Source of the DNA: Phocoena phocoena
Lineage: Eukaryota > Chordata > Mammalia > Artiodactyla > Phocoenidae
DNA: 64,000 nt
NCBI RefSeq assembly: GCF_963924675.1
Contig: NC_089222.1
Location: 1,116,001-1,180,000 of the forward strand
Reading direction: 5' to 3'
The first letter of the stretch is position 1, and every line of letters starts with the position of its first letter. The notes under the pieces are model-generated. The model made no database searches. It worked only from the letters and a program-made list of their open reading frames with translations, and was not told the DNA's origin. Both the position numbers and the translations under genes were made by a program. Below, one piece after another: positions 1 to 9,292 of this stretch.

Positions 1-645
1 ATTTCTTAGGGAAATTAAAATCAAAAACAGAGAGCCACCCCAAAGTTTGGGATGGCTGTGTTCCCAAGAAGCTCGGCTACAGTACAAGGTAAAAATCCCA
101 GAAAGCAAAAAATGGATAAAGAAGTTGTGGCACGTACGTGCAATGCAGTATCACTCAGCAATGAAATCTGTGTCATCAGGCCCGTAGCAGCATAGTGAGT
201 GGATGCAGGTACGGTGATTCTACGTGAACTACGTCACACAGAAAAAGAAACATCATAAGATATCACTAATACACGGAATGTAAACTTGACTACACATGAA
301 CTGAATTACAAAACAGAACAGGGTCTCAAATTTAGAAAACCAACTAGTGCTTGCTTATGGGGAAAGGTGCGTTGGGGTGCTGCATAAAACCAGAGACTCA
401 AATTAGCACAGATAACTTTCCATAAGCCAAATATGTAATAGACAAGACCTACTCCTTGCTCAACGAAATGGACCCAACACCACATATTCAACGCCTAGGA
501 ATATACCTGACTAGGAAGAATCTTAAAACCCATGGATATATATGTCTCCGTAAGAGAATCAAGCGTGTGTACTGCGGCCGAAACGCAGCAGTGAAAATCC
601 GATAAATCCCATTATCAAAATAAATTTCGAAAACAAAACACAAAG
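1..645 (+). repeat. Satellite unit 0 (partial, 3' part)
   Basis: The unit is cut by the window edge. It starts in the post-palindrome ORF2 relic with the 'beta' haplotype (gagagcc, aaagtttggg, ttccca). The ORF2 stop is at 281 and the A-rich junction ends at 645. Confidence 0.9.
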
Positions 646-2308
646 ACAGTGAAATAGAGAGCAATTCTTAAATAATTCACCCAGGGCATGTGATGCAACC
701 GGGATTGACCACATCTACACCCAGAGCTGGTTGAGACATAAGGCTGGACACTTCAGGCTGATAGCATTGGTGAGTTTCGGTGAGCAAATGCAGACCCTTT
801 AAAGTCATACTGCATGGTACCCATTCCATGGGTCCCAACTCTCCAGGTTCAAGGCATTCTTCCTCCAGCTAAAACATGCATGGGAAACCCAGAGTATCGT
901 CCACCGTGTGATTGGGAAACGATTTAAAATGCATCTCAGTTTTCGTATCCTGGTCCTCCGGTTCACCATTCCAGATGCTTTATTAAAAATCTCCCCGCTT
1001 GGAGAGTCAGTGCCTTTAACCTCCTCTATGGCACAGCTTGCAATTTCTGTGCAAGATGAACAGGAATAGGGAGAACCAATGAGAGACTAGCTATAGGTGT
1101 CTGCACGGGCAAATGTAACGCACATTTCCCACCAGGAAGAGGAATTAACCAAAGGCTCAGCGTGCCCTGCCGGAAACAGATTAGGGCCTGAAGCAATCCT
1201 GCGGTTTTGTGCCCAGATCACAAGAAAGCGAGTTGAAGAAAGGAGCTCAGGGGCACTGTAATTCACAAACCTGCAGAGTTATAAATGACAGCTATCCTCC
1301 AAAAATATATTGAAGTAAGCCTGCGAAGGGGACTTGAAAGCGGGGCAGAGTTTCAGGAAAACGATTGCAGGGGGTAGACTGGAATTGCCCTGAAAGCATA
1401 GGAAAAGAGGCAGAACGCCGACAATGATGCACTTGACCAAAAAGGGCGTATGCGTTTTTTCCTGAATATATTCAGGAAAAAGGGCCATCTGAAAAAAGTG
1501 TAAAATCCAGAAAGTTAGGACAGGATATGGAGAACAGGGAGCCTTGTTATGCTGATTGGCAGGATGTAAATTGCCAGCAGCCACCCCAGAGAAGTGTATG
1601 GTGTTTCCTGAAACATGTAAGAAACAAAGCAACACAGCCTATGGCACTTCCACTTATGGTCCTATAGCTTACGGAAATTAAAATAAAAAACAGACAGCCA
1701 CCCCAATATTTGGGACGGCTGTGTTCACAAGAAGCTCGTCTACAGTATCAGGTAAATATCCCAGAAAGCAAAAAATGGATAAAGAAGTTGTGGCACGTAC
1801 GTGCAATGCAATATCACTCAGCAATGAAATCTGTGTCATCAGGCCCTTAGCGGCATAGTGAGTGGATGCAGGTACGGTGATTCTACGTGAACTACGTCAC
1901 ACAGAAAAAGAAACATCATAAGATATCACTAATACACGGAATGTAAACTTGACTACACATGAACTGAATTACAAAACAGAACAGGGTCTCAAATTTAGAA
2001 AACCAACTAGTGCTTGCTTATGGGGAAAGGTGCCTTGGGGTGCTGCATAAAACCAGAGACTGAAATTAGCACAGATAACATTCCATAAGCCAAATATGTA
2101 ATAGACAAGACCTACTCCTTGCTCAACGAAATGGACCCAACACCACATATTCAACGCCTAGGAATATACCTGACTAGGAAGAATCTTAAAACCCATGGAT
2201 ATATATGTCTCCGTAAGAGAATCAAGCGTGTGTAGAGCGGCCGAAACGCAGCAGTGAAAATCCGATAAATCCCATTATCAAAATAAATTTCGAAAACAAA
2301 ACACAAAG
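646..2308 (+). repeat. Satellite unit 1 (1,663 bp, internal deletion)
   Basis: This is the only short unit. About 83 bp are missing just after 1481, removing the right palindrome arm and the ORF2 relic to the gggccatctg block. Post-palindrome haplotype 'alpha' (tatagcttacgg, aatatttggg, ttcaca). ORF2 stop at 1944; class C gtgtagagc near 2231. Confidence 0.9.
1433..1481. repeat. Truncated palindrome (unit 1)
   Basis: Only the left arm (edge ttgaccaa), the centre and the first few bases of the right arm remain. The rest of the right arm was lost in the ~83-bp deletion. Confidence 0.9.
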
Positions 2309-4055
2309 ACAGTGAAATAGAGAGCAATTCTTAAATAATTCACTCAGGGCATGTGATGCAACCGGGATTGACCACATCTACACCCAGAGCTGGTTGAGAC
2401 ATAAGGCTGGACACTTCAGGCTGATAGCATTGGTGAGTTTCGGTAAGCAAATGCAGACCCTTTGAAGTCATACTGCATGGTACCCATTCCATGGGTCCCA
2501 ACTCTCCAGGTTCAAGGGATTCTTCCTCCAGCTAAAACATGCACGGGAAACCCAGAGTATCGTCCACCGTGTGATTGGGAAACGATTTAAAATGCATCTC
2601 AGTTTTCGTATCCTGGTCCTCGGGTTCACCATTCCAGATCCTTTACTTACACTCTCCCCGCTTGGAGAGTCAGTGCCTTTAACCTCCTCCTTGGCACAGC
2701 TTGCAATTTCTGTGCAAGATGAACAGGAATAGCGAGAACTAATGAGAGACTAGCTGTAGGTGTCTGCACGGGCAAATGTAACGCTCATTGCCTACCAGGA
2801 AGAGGAATTAAACAAAGGTTCAGTGTGCCCTGCTGGAAACAGATTAGGGCCTGAAGCAATCCTGCGGTTTTGTGCCCAGCTCACAAGAAAGCGAGTTGAA
2901 GAAAGGAGCTCGGGGGCACTGTAATTCGCAAACCTGCAGAGTTATAAATGACAGTTATCTTCCAAAAGTTTATTGAAGTAAGCCTGCGTAGGGGACTTGA
3001 ACGCGGGGCAGAATTTCAGGAAAACGATTGCAGGGGGTAGACTGGAATTGCCCTGAAAGCATAGTAAAAGCGGCACTACGTCGACAATGATGCACTTGGC
3101 CAAAAAGGGCGTATGCGTTTTTTCCTGAATATATTCAGGAAAAAACGTATACGCCCTTTTTGGCCAACCAAGCAAGCCTGTAAAGGAAATCTGCACTACA
3201 ATGAAGTCTCACTGCGCCCCGGGCAAAAGGGCCATCTGAAAAAAGTGTAAAATCCAGAAAGGTAGGACAGGATATGGAGAACAGGGAGCCTTGTTATGCT
3301 GATTGGCAGGATGTAAATTGCCAGCAGCCACCCTGGAGAAGTGTATGGTGTTTCCTGAAACACGTAAGAAACAAGGCAATACAGCCTATGGCACTTCCAC
3401 TTATGGTCCTATAGCTTACGGAAATTAAAATCAAAAACAGACAGCCACCCCAATATTTGGGACGGCTGTGTTCACAAGAAGCTCGTCTACAGTATCAGGT
3501 AAATATCCCAGAAAGCAAAAAATGGATAAAGAAGTTGTGGCACGTACGTGCAATGCAGTATCACTCAGCAATGAAATCTGTGTCATCAGGCCCGTAGCGG
3601 CATAGTGAGTGGATGCAGGTACGGTGATTCTACGTGAACTACGTCACACAGAAAAAGAAACATCATAAGATATCACTAATACACGGAATGTAAACTTGAC
3701 TACACATGAACTGAATTACAAAACAGAACAGGGTCTCAAATTTAGAAAACCAACTAGTGCTTGCTTATGGGGAAAGGTGCCTTGGGGTGCTGCATAAAAC
3801 CAGAGACTGAAATTAGCACAGATAACTTTCCATAAGCCAAATATGTAATAGACTAGACCTACTCCTTGCTCAACGAAATGGACCCAACACCACATATTCA
3901 ACGCCTAGGTATATACCTGACTAGGAAGAATCTTAAAACCCATGGATATATATGTCTCCGTAAGAGAATCAAGCGTGTGTACAGCGGCATAAACGCAGCA
4001 GTGAAAATCCGATAAATCCCATTATCAAAATAAATTTCGAAAACAAAACACAAAG
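2309..4055 (+). repeat. Satellite unit 2
   Basis: 1,747 bp; first member of the dimer block. Alpha haplotype; ORF2 stop at 3691; class D 3' UTR (gactagacc, ggtatatacc, gcggcataaacg). Confidence 0.92.
3096..3167. repeat. 72-bp palindrome (unit 2)
   Basis: One mismatch: the right arm has cgtatacg where the perfect form has cgcatacg. Confidence 0.9.
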
Positions 4056-4452
4056 ACAGTGAAATACAGAGTAATTCTTAAATAATTCACTCAGGGCATG
4101 TGATGCAACCGGGATTGCCCACATCTACACCCAGAGCTGGTTGAGACATAAGGCTGGACACTTCAGGCTGATAGCATTGGTGAGTTTCGGTGAGCAAATG
4201 CAGACCCTTTGAAGTCATACTGCATGGTACCCATTCCATGGGTCCCTACTCTCCAGGTTCAAGGGATTGTTCCTCCAGCTAAAACATGCACGGGAAACAC
4301 AGAGTATCGTCCACCGTGTGATTGGGAAACGATTTAAAATGCATCTCAGTTTCGTATCCTGGTCCTCGGGTTCACCATTCCAGATGCTTTACTATCACTC
4401 TCCCTGCTTGGAGAGTCAGTGCCTTTAACCTCCTCTTTGGCACAGCTTGCAA

Positions 4453-4471
4453 TTTCTGTGCAAGATGAACA
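4453..4471. repeat. Short inverted repeat in the ORF2 relic (all units)
   Basis: Two-part dyad of the form CTTGCA, seven bases, TGCAAG, inside cagcttgcaatttctgtgcaag near this position. It recurs in nearly every unit (for example near 2706 and 6193). A second dyad, ACCCAT-tcc-ATGGGT, lies ~220 bp upstream. No binding function is claimed. Confidence 0.5.
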
Positions 4472-4840
4472 GGAATAGGGAGAACCAATGAGAGACTAGC
4501 TGTAGGTGTCTGCACGGGCAAATGTAACGCTCATTGCCTACCAGGAAGAGGAATTAAACAAAGACTCAGTGTGCCCTGCTGGAAACAGATTAGGGCCTGA
4601 AGCAATCCTGCGGTTTTGTGCCCAGGTCACAAGAAAGCGAGTTGAAGAAGGAAATCAGGGGCACTGTAATTCACAAACCTGCAGAGTTATAAATGACAGC
4701 TATCTTCCAAAAGTATATTGAAGTAAGCCTGCGAAGGGGACTTGAAAGCGGGGCAGAATTTCAGGAAAACGATTGCAGGGGGTAGACTGGAATTGCCCTG
4801 AAAGCATAGGAAAAGAGGCACAACGTCGACAATGATGCAC

Positions 4841-4912
4841 TTGGCCAAAAAGGGCGTATGCGTTTTTTCCTGAATATATTCAGGAAAAAACGCATACGCC
4901 CTTTTTGGCCAA
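4841..4912. repeat. 72-bp perfect palindrome (unit 3, reference)
   Basis: The arms are two 36-bp exact reverse complements with no spacer, from ttggccaaaaaggg on the left edge to ccctttttggccaa on the right, centred on cctgaatatattcagg. It lies inside the ORF2 relic. The left arm still resembles L1 (ggccaa.agg); the right arm looks like an inverted copy of it rather than L1 sequence. As RNA or single-stranded DNA it would fold into a ~34-bp hairpin with a minimal loop. Confidence 0.95.
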
Positions 4913-5438
4913 CCAAGCAAGCCTGTAAAGGAAATCTGCACTGCAATGAAGTCTCACTGCCCCCCGGGCAAGAGGGCCATCTGAAAAAAGTGTAAAATCC
5001 AGAAAGGTAGGACAGGATATGGAGAACAGGGAGCCTTGTTATGCTGATTGTCAGGATGTAAATTGCCAACAGCCACCCTGGAGAAGTGTATGGTGTTTCC
5101 TAAAACACATAAGAAACAAAGCAACACAGCCGATGGCACTTCCACTTATGGTCCTATAGCTTACGGAAATTAAAATCAAAAACAGACAGCCACCCCAATA
5201 TTTGGGACGGCTGTGTTCACAAGAAGCTCGTCTACAGTATCAGGTAAATATCCCAAAAAGCAAAAAATGGATAAAGAAGTTGTGGCACGTACGTACAATG
5301 CAATATCACTCAGCAATGTAATCTGTGTCATCAGGCCCGTAGCGGCATAGTGAGTGGATGCAGGTACGGTGATTCTACGTGAACTACGTCACACAGAAAA
5401 AGAAACATCATAAGATATCACTAATACACGGAATGTAA

Positions 5439-5783
5439 ACTTGACTACACATGAACTGAATTACAAAACAGAACAGGGTCTCAAATTTAGAAAACCAACT
5501 AGTGCTTGCTTATGGGGAAAGGTGCCTTGGGGTGCTGCATAAAACCAGAGACTGAAATTAGCACAGATAACTTTCCATAAGCCAAATATGTAATAGACAA
5601 GACCTACTCCTTGCTCAACGAAATGGACCCAACACCACATATTCAACGCCTAGTAATATACCTGACTAGGAAGAATCTTAAAACCCATGGATATATATGT
5701 CTCCGTAAGAGAATCAAGCGTGTGTACAGCGGCCGAAACGCAGCAGTGAAAATCCGATAAATCCCATTATCAAAATAAATTTT
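5439..5783 (+). repeat. L1 3' UTR relic (reference unit)
   Basis: This non-coding stretch follows the ORF2 stop. It matches the remembered cetartiodactyl L1 3' UTR through a series of short blocks: a ttacaaaacagaac block just after the stop, a ggggaaaggtg block, a gacctactcc block (L1 has gacctactgt), an agaatctt/aaaac block, a ggatatatatgt block, a gtgtacagcggc block, and a final AATAAA at 5774-5779. These blocks occur in the same order in every unit. It explains the ~345 bp between the ORF2 relic and the A-rich junction. Confidence 0.75.
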
Positions 5784-5800
5784 GAAAACAAAACACAAAG
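5784..5800 (+). other. A-rich monomer junction (L1 tail remnant)
   Basis: A short A-rich run (gaaaacaaaacacaaag) lies just after AATAAA and directly before the next ORF2-derived segment. It looks like a decayed poly(A) tail. Its right side also resembles an A-rich stretch that precedes the same site in L1 ORF2, so the exact join is uncertain by about 20 bp. No target-site duplication is visible. The run recurs in every unit and sets the phase used here. Confidence 0.6.
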
Positions 5801-7548
5801 ACAGTGAAATAGAGAGCAATTCTTAAATAATTCACTCAGGGCATGTGATGCAACCGGGATTGACCACATCTACACACAGAGCTGGTTGAGACATAAGGCT
5901 GGACACTTCAGGCTGATAGCATTGGTGAGTTTCGGTAAGCAAATGCAGACCCTTTGAAGTCATACTGCATGGTACCCATTCCATGGGTCCCAACTCTCCA
6001 GGTTCAAGGGATTCTTCCTCCAGCTAAAACATGCACGGGAAACCCAGAGTATCGTCCACCGTGTGATTGGGAAACGATTGAAAATGCATCTCAGTTTTCG
6101 TATCCTGGTCCTCGGGTTCACCATTCCAGATCCTTTACTAACACTCTCCCCGCTTGGAGAGTCAGTGCCTTTAACCTCCTCCTTGGCACAGCTTGCAATT
6201 TCTGTGCAAGATGAACAGGAATAGGGAGAACTAATGAGAGACTAGCTGTAGGTGTCTGCACAGGCAAATGTAACGCTCATTGCCTACCAGGAAGAGGAAT
6301 TAAAACAAAGGTTCAGTGTGCCCTGCTGGAAACAGATTAGGGCCTGAAGCAATCCTGCGGTTTTGTGCCCAGGTCACAAGAAAGCGAGTTGAAGAAAGGA
6401 GCTCAGGGGCACTGTAAATCACAAACCTGCAGAGTTATAAATGACAGTTATCTTCCAAAAGTTTATTGAAGTAAGCCTGCGTAGGGGACTTGAACGCGGG
6501 GCAGAATTTCAGGAAAACGATTGCAGGGGGTAGACTGGAATTGCCCTGAAAGCATAGTAAAAGCGGCACTACGTCGACAATGATGCACTTGGCCAAAAAG
6601 GGCGTATGCGTTTTTTCCGGAATATATTCAGGAAAAAACGTATACGCCCTTTTTGGCCAACCAAGCAAGCCTGTAAAGGAAATCTGCACTACAATGAAGT
6701 CTCACTGCGCCCCGGGCAAAAGGGCCATCTGAAAAAAGTGTAAAATCCAGAAAGGTAGGACAGGATATGGAGAACAGGGAGCCTTGTTATGCTGATTGGC
6801 AGGATGTAAATTGCCAGCAGCCACCCTGGAGAAGTGTATGGTGTTTCCTGAAACACGTAAGAAACAAGGCAACACAGCCTATGGCACTTCCACTTATGGT
6901 CCTATAGCTTACGGAAATTAAAATCAAAAACAGACAGCCACCCCAATATTTGGGACGGCTGTGTTCACAAGAAGCTCGTCTACAGTATCAGGTAAATATC
7001 CCAGAAAGCAAAAAATGGATAAAGAAGTTGTGGCACGTACATGCAATGCAGTATCACTCAGCAATGAAATCTGTGTCATCAGGCCCGTAGCGGCATAGTG
7101 AGTGGATGCAGGTACGGTGATTCTACGTGAACTACGTCACACAGAAAAAGAAACATCATAAGATATCACTAATACACGGAATGTAAACTTGACTACACAT
7201 GAACTGAATTACAAACCAGAACAGGGTCTCAAATTTAGAAAACCAACTAGTGCTTGCTTATGGGGAAAGGTGCCTTGGGGTGCTGCATAAAACCAGAGAC
7301 TGAAATTAGCACAGATAACTTTCCATAAGCCAAATATGTAATAGACTAGACCTACTCCTTGCTCAACGAAATGGACCCAACACCACATATTCAACGCCTA
7401 GGTATATACCTGACTAGGAAGAATCTTAAAACCCATGGATATATATGTCTCCGTAAGAGAATCAAGCGTGTGTACAGCGGCATAAACGCAGCAGTGAAAA
7501 TCCGATAAATCCCATTATCAAAATAAATTTCGAAAACAAAACACAAAG
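5801..7548 (+). repeat. Satellite unit 4
   Basis: 1,748 bp, the longest unit, with an extra A in gaattaaaacaaagg near 6297. It pairs with unit 2 in the dimer block. Alpha haplotype; ORF2 stop at 7184; class D. Confidence 0.92.
6589..6660. repeat. 72-bp palindrome (unit 4)
   Basis: Two mismatches: cgtatacg in the right arm, as in unit 2, and ccgg for cctg in the left arm. Confidence 0.9.
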
Positions 7549-9292
7549 ACAGTGAAATACAGAGTAATTCTTAAATAATTCACTCAGGGCATGTGATGCA
7601 ACCGGGATTGCCCACATCTACACCCAGAGCTGGTTGAGACATAAGGCTGGACACTTCAGGCTGATAGCATTGGTGAGTTTCGGTGAGCAAATGCAGACCC
7701 TTTGAAGTCATACTGCATGGTACCCATTCCATGGGTCCCTACTCTCCAGGTTCAAGGGATTGTTCCTCCAGCTAAAACATGCATGGGAAACACAGAGTAT
7801 CGTCCACCGTGTGATTGGGAAACGATTTAAAATGCATCTCAGTTTCGTATCCTCGTCCTCGGGTTCACCATTCCAGATGCTTTACTATCACTCTCCCTGC
7901 TTGGAGAGTCAGTGCCTTTAACCTCCTCTTTGGCACAGCTTGCAATTTCTGTGCAAGATGAACAGGAATAGGGAGAACCAATGAGAGACTAGCTGTAGGT
8001 GTCTGCACGGGCAAATGTAATGCTCATTGCCCACCAGGAAGAGGAATTAAACAAAGACTCAGTGTGCCCTGCTGGAAACAGATTAGGGCCTGAAGCAATC
8101 CTGCGGTTTTGTGCCCAGGTCACAAGAAAGCGAGTTGAAGAAGGAAATCAGGGGCACTGTAATTCACAAACATGCAGAGTTATAAATGACAGCTATCTTC
8201 CAAAAGTATATTGAAGTAAGCCTGCGAAGGGGACTTGAAAGCGGGGCAGAATTTCAGGAAAACGATTGCAGGGGGTAGACTGGAATTGCCCTGAAAGCAT
8301 AGGAAAAGAGGCAGAACGTCGACAATGATGCACTTGGCCAAAAAGGGCGTATGCGTTTTTTCCTGAATATATTCAGGAAAAAACGCAAACGCCCTTTTTG
8401 GCCAACCAAGCAAGCCTGTAAAGAAATCTGCACTGCAATGAAATCTCACTGCCCCCCGGGCAAAATGGCCATCTGAAAAAACTGTAAAATCCAGAAAGGT
8501 AGGACAGGATATGGAGAACAGGGAGCCTTGTTATGCTGATTGGTAGGATGTAAATTGCCAACAGCCACCCTGGAGAAGTGTATGGTGTTTCCTGAAACAC
8601 GTAAGAAATAAAGCAACACAGCCTATGGCAATTGCACTTATGGTCCTATTCCTTAGGGAAATTAAAATCAAAAACAGAGAGCCACCCCAAAGTTTGGGAC
8701 GTCTGTGTTCCCACGAAGCTCGTCTACAGTACCAGGTAAATATCCCAGAAAGCAAAAAATGGATAAAGAAGTTGTGGCACGTACGTGCAATGCAGTATCA
8801 CTCAGCAATGAAATCTGTGTCTTCAGGCCCGTAGCGGCATAGTGAGTGGATGCAGGTACGGTGATTCTACGTGAACTACGTCACACAGAAAAAGAAACCT
8901 CATAAGATATCACTAATACACGGAATGTAAACTTGACTACACATGAAGTGAATTACAAAACAGAACAGGGTCTCAAATTTAGAAAACCATCTAGTGCTTG
9001 CTTATGGGGAAAGGTGCCTTGGGGTGCTGCATAAAACCAGAGACTGAAATTAGCACAGATAACATTCCATAAGCCAAATATGTAATAGACAAGACCTACT
9101 CCTTGCTCAACGAAATGGACTGAACACCACATATTCAACGCCTAGGAATATACCTGACTAGGAAGAAACTTAAAACCCATGGATATATATGTCTCCGTAA
9201 GAGAATCAAGCGTGTGTACAGCGGCCGAAACGCAGCAGTGAAAATCCGATAAATCCCATTATCAAAATAAATTTCGAAAACAAAACACAGAG
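7549..9292 (+). repeat. Satellite unit 5
   Basis: 1,744 bp. Its left half matches unit 3 at the dimer offset; its right half switches to the beta haplotype (tattccttaggg), so it is a mosaic. ORF2 stop at 8928. Confidence 0.92.
8334..8405. repeat. 72-bp palindrome (unit 5)
   Basis: One mismatch, cgcaaacg in the right arm. Confidence 0.9.

Larger units (their letters stand above)
4056..5438 (+). pseudogene. L1 ORF2 3' relic (reference unit)
   Basis: This is the reference copy of the coding-derived part of the monomer. Read on the + strand it follows the C-terminal third of mammalian L1 ORF2p, beyond the reverse transcriptase. Landmarks in order: an AGGIxLPDF-like region near 4070-4110; a CWENW-like region near 4311-4335 (CDWE in related copies); the segment 4506-4721, where N-RLGPEAILRFCAQ aligns with the NKWDLIKLTSFCTAK region and PKVY with SKIY; the palindrome at 4841-4912; a GExxxLLHCWW-like segment near 5018-5060; a PLWKSVWRFL-like segment near 5080-5105; a WIKKMW-like segment near 5267-5290; and a terminal ISLIxGx-stop ending at TAA 5436-5438. 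Frameshifts are frequent and an in-frame TAG lies at 5157-5159. It lacks the endonuclease and polymerase domains and cannot encode a working protein. The match rests on remembered family motifs. Confidence 0.82.
4056..5800 (+). repeat. Satellite unit 3 (reference unit)
   Basis: 1,745 bp with a perfect palindrome. Alpha haplotype; ORF2 stop at 5436. The ORF2 relic is open over 71 codons at 4506-4721. This unit was used to describe the monomer. Confidence 0.93.
2309..8330 (+). repeat. Higher-order repeat: dimer (~3,493 bp) x2
   Basis: Units at ~2309-4830 and ~5801-8330 share private variants at an offset of 3,492-3,493 bp. Examples are ggtaagcaaatg (near 2442 and 5935), ccagatcctttac (near 2634 and 6127), the right-arm change in the palindrome (3096 and 6589 copies), a missing T in cagtttcgtatcc (near 4349 and 7841), tactatcactc (near 4390 and 7883) and aagactcag (near 4561 and 8054). 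The match ends near 8.3-8.6 kb, where the second copy switches to the other post-palindrome haplotype. Confidence 0.75.

Noticed and set aside
306..491. A 61-codon minus-strand frame found in most units
   Set aside because: It is antisense to the L1 3' UTR. Its conservation only reflects homogenisation of the array.
4349..4372. Possible CENP-B box (TTCG....A..CGGG) in ttcgtatcctggtcctcggg
   Set aside because: TTCG and CGGG are 12 bases apart here instead of 7, and the required A does not fit. I found no other match to the 17-bp motif by eye.
4056..4840. Left half of the monomer as a separate unknown repeat or an LTR
   Set aside because: Codon-level landmarks (FC, PKVY, CDWE) and runs such as gggcctgaagcaatc match L1 ORF2 in order, and no LTR signals were seen.
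4841..4912. Palindrome as a transcription terminator, insertion-sequence end or phage/bacterial element
   Set aside because: It lies inside a mammalian L1 relic and repeats every ~1,746 bp. There is no transposase, no short target duplication and no bacterial gene context.
5380..5400. CREB-type site (acgtca) in each unit
   Set aside because: A six-base match in a heterochromatic L1 relic is weak evidence, and no promoter context was seen.
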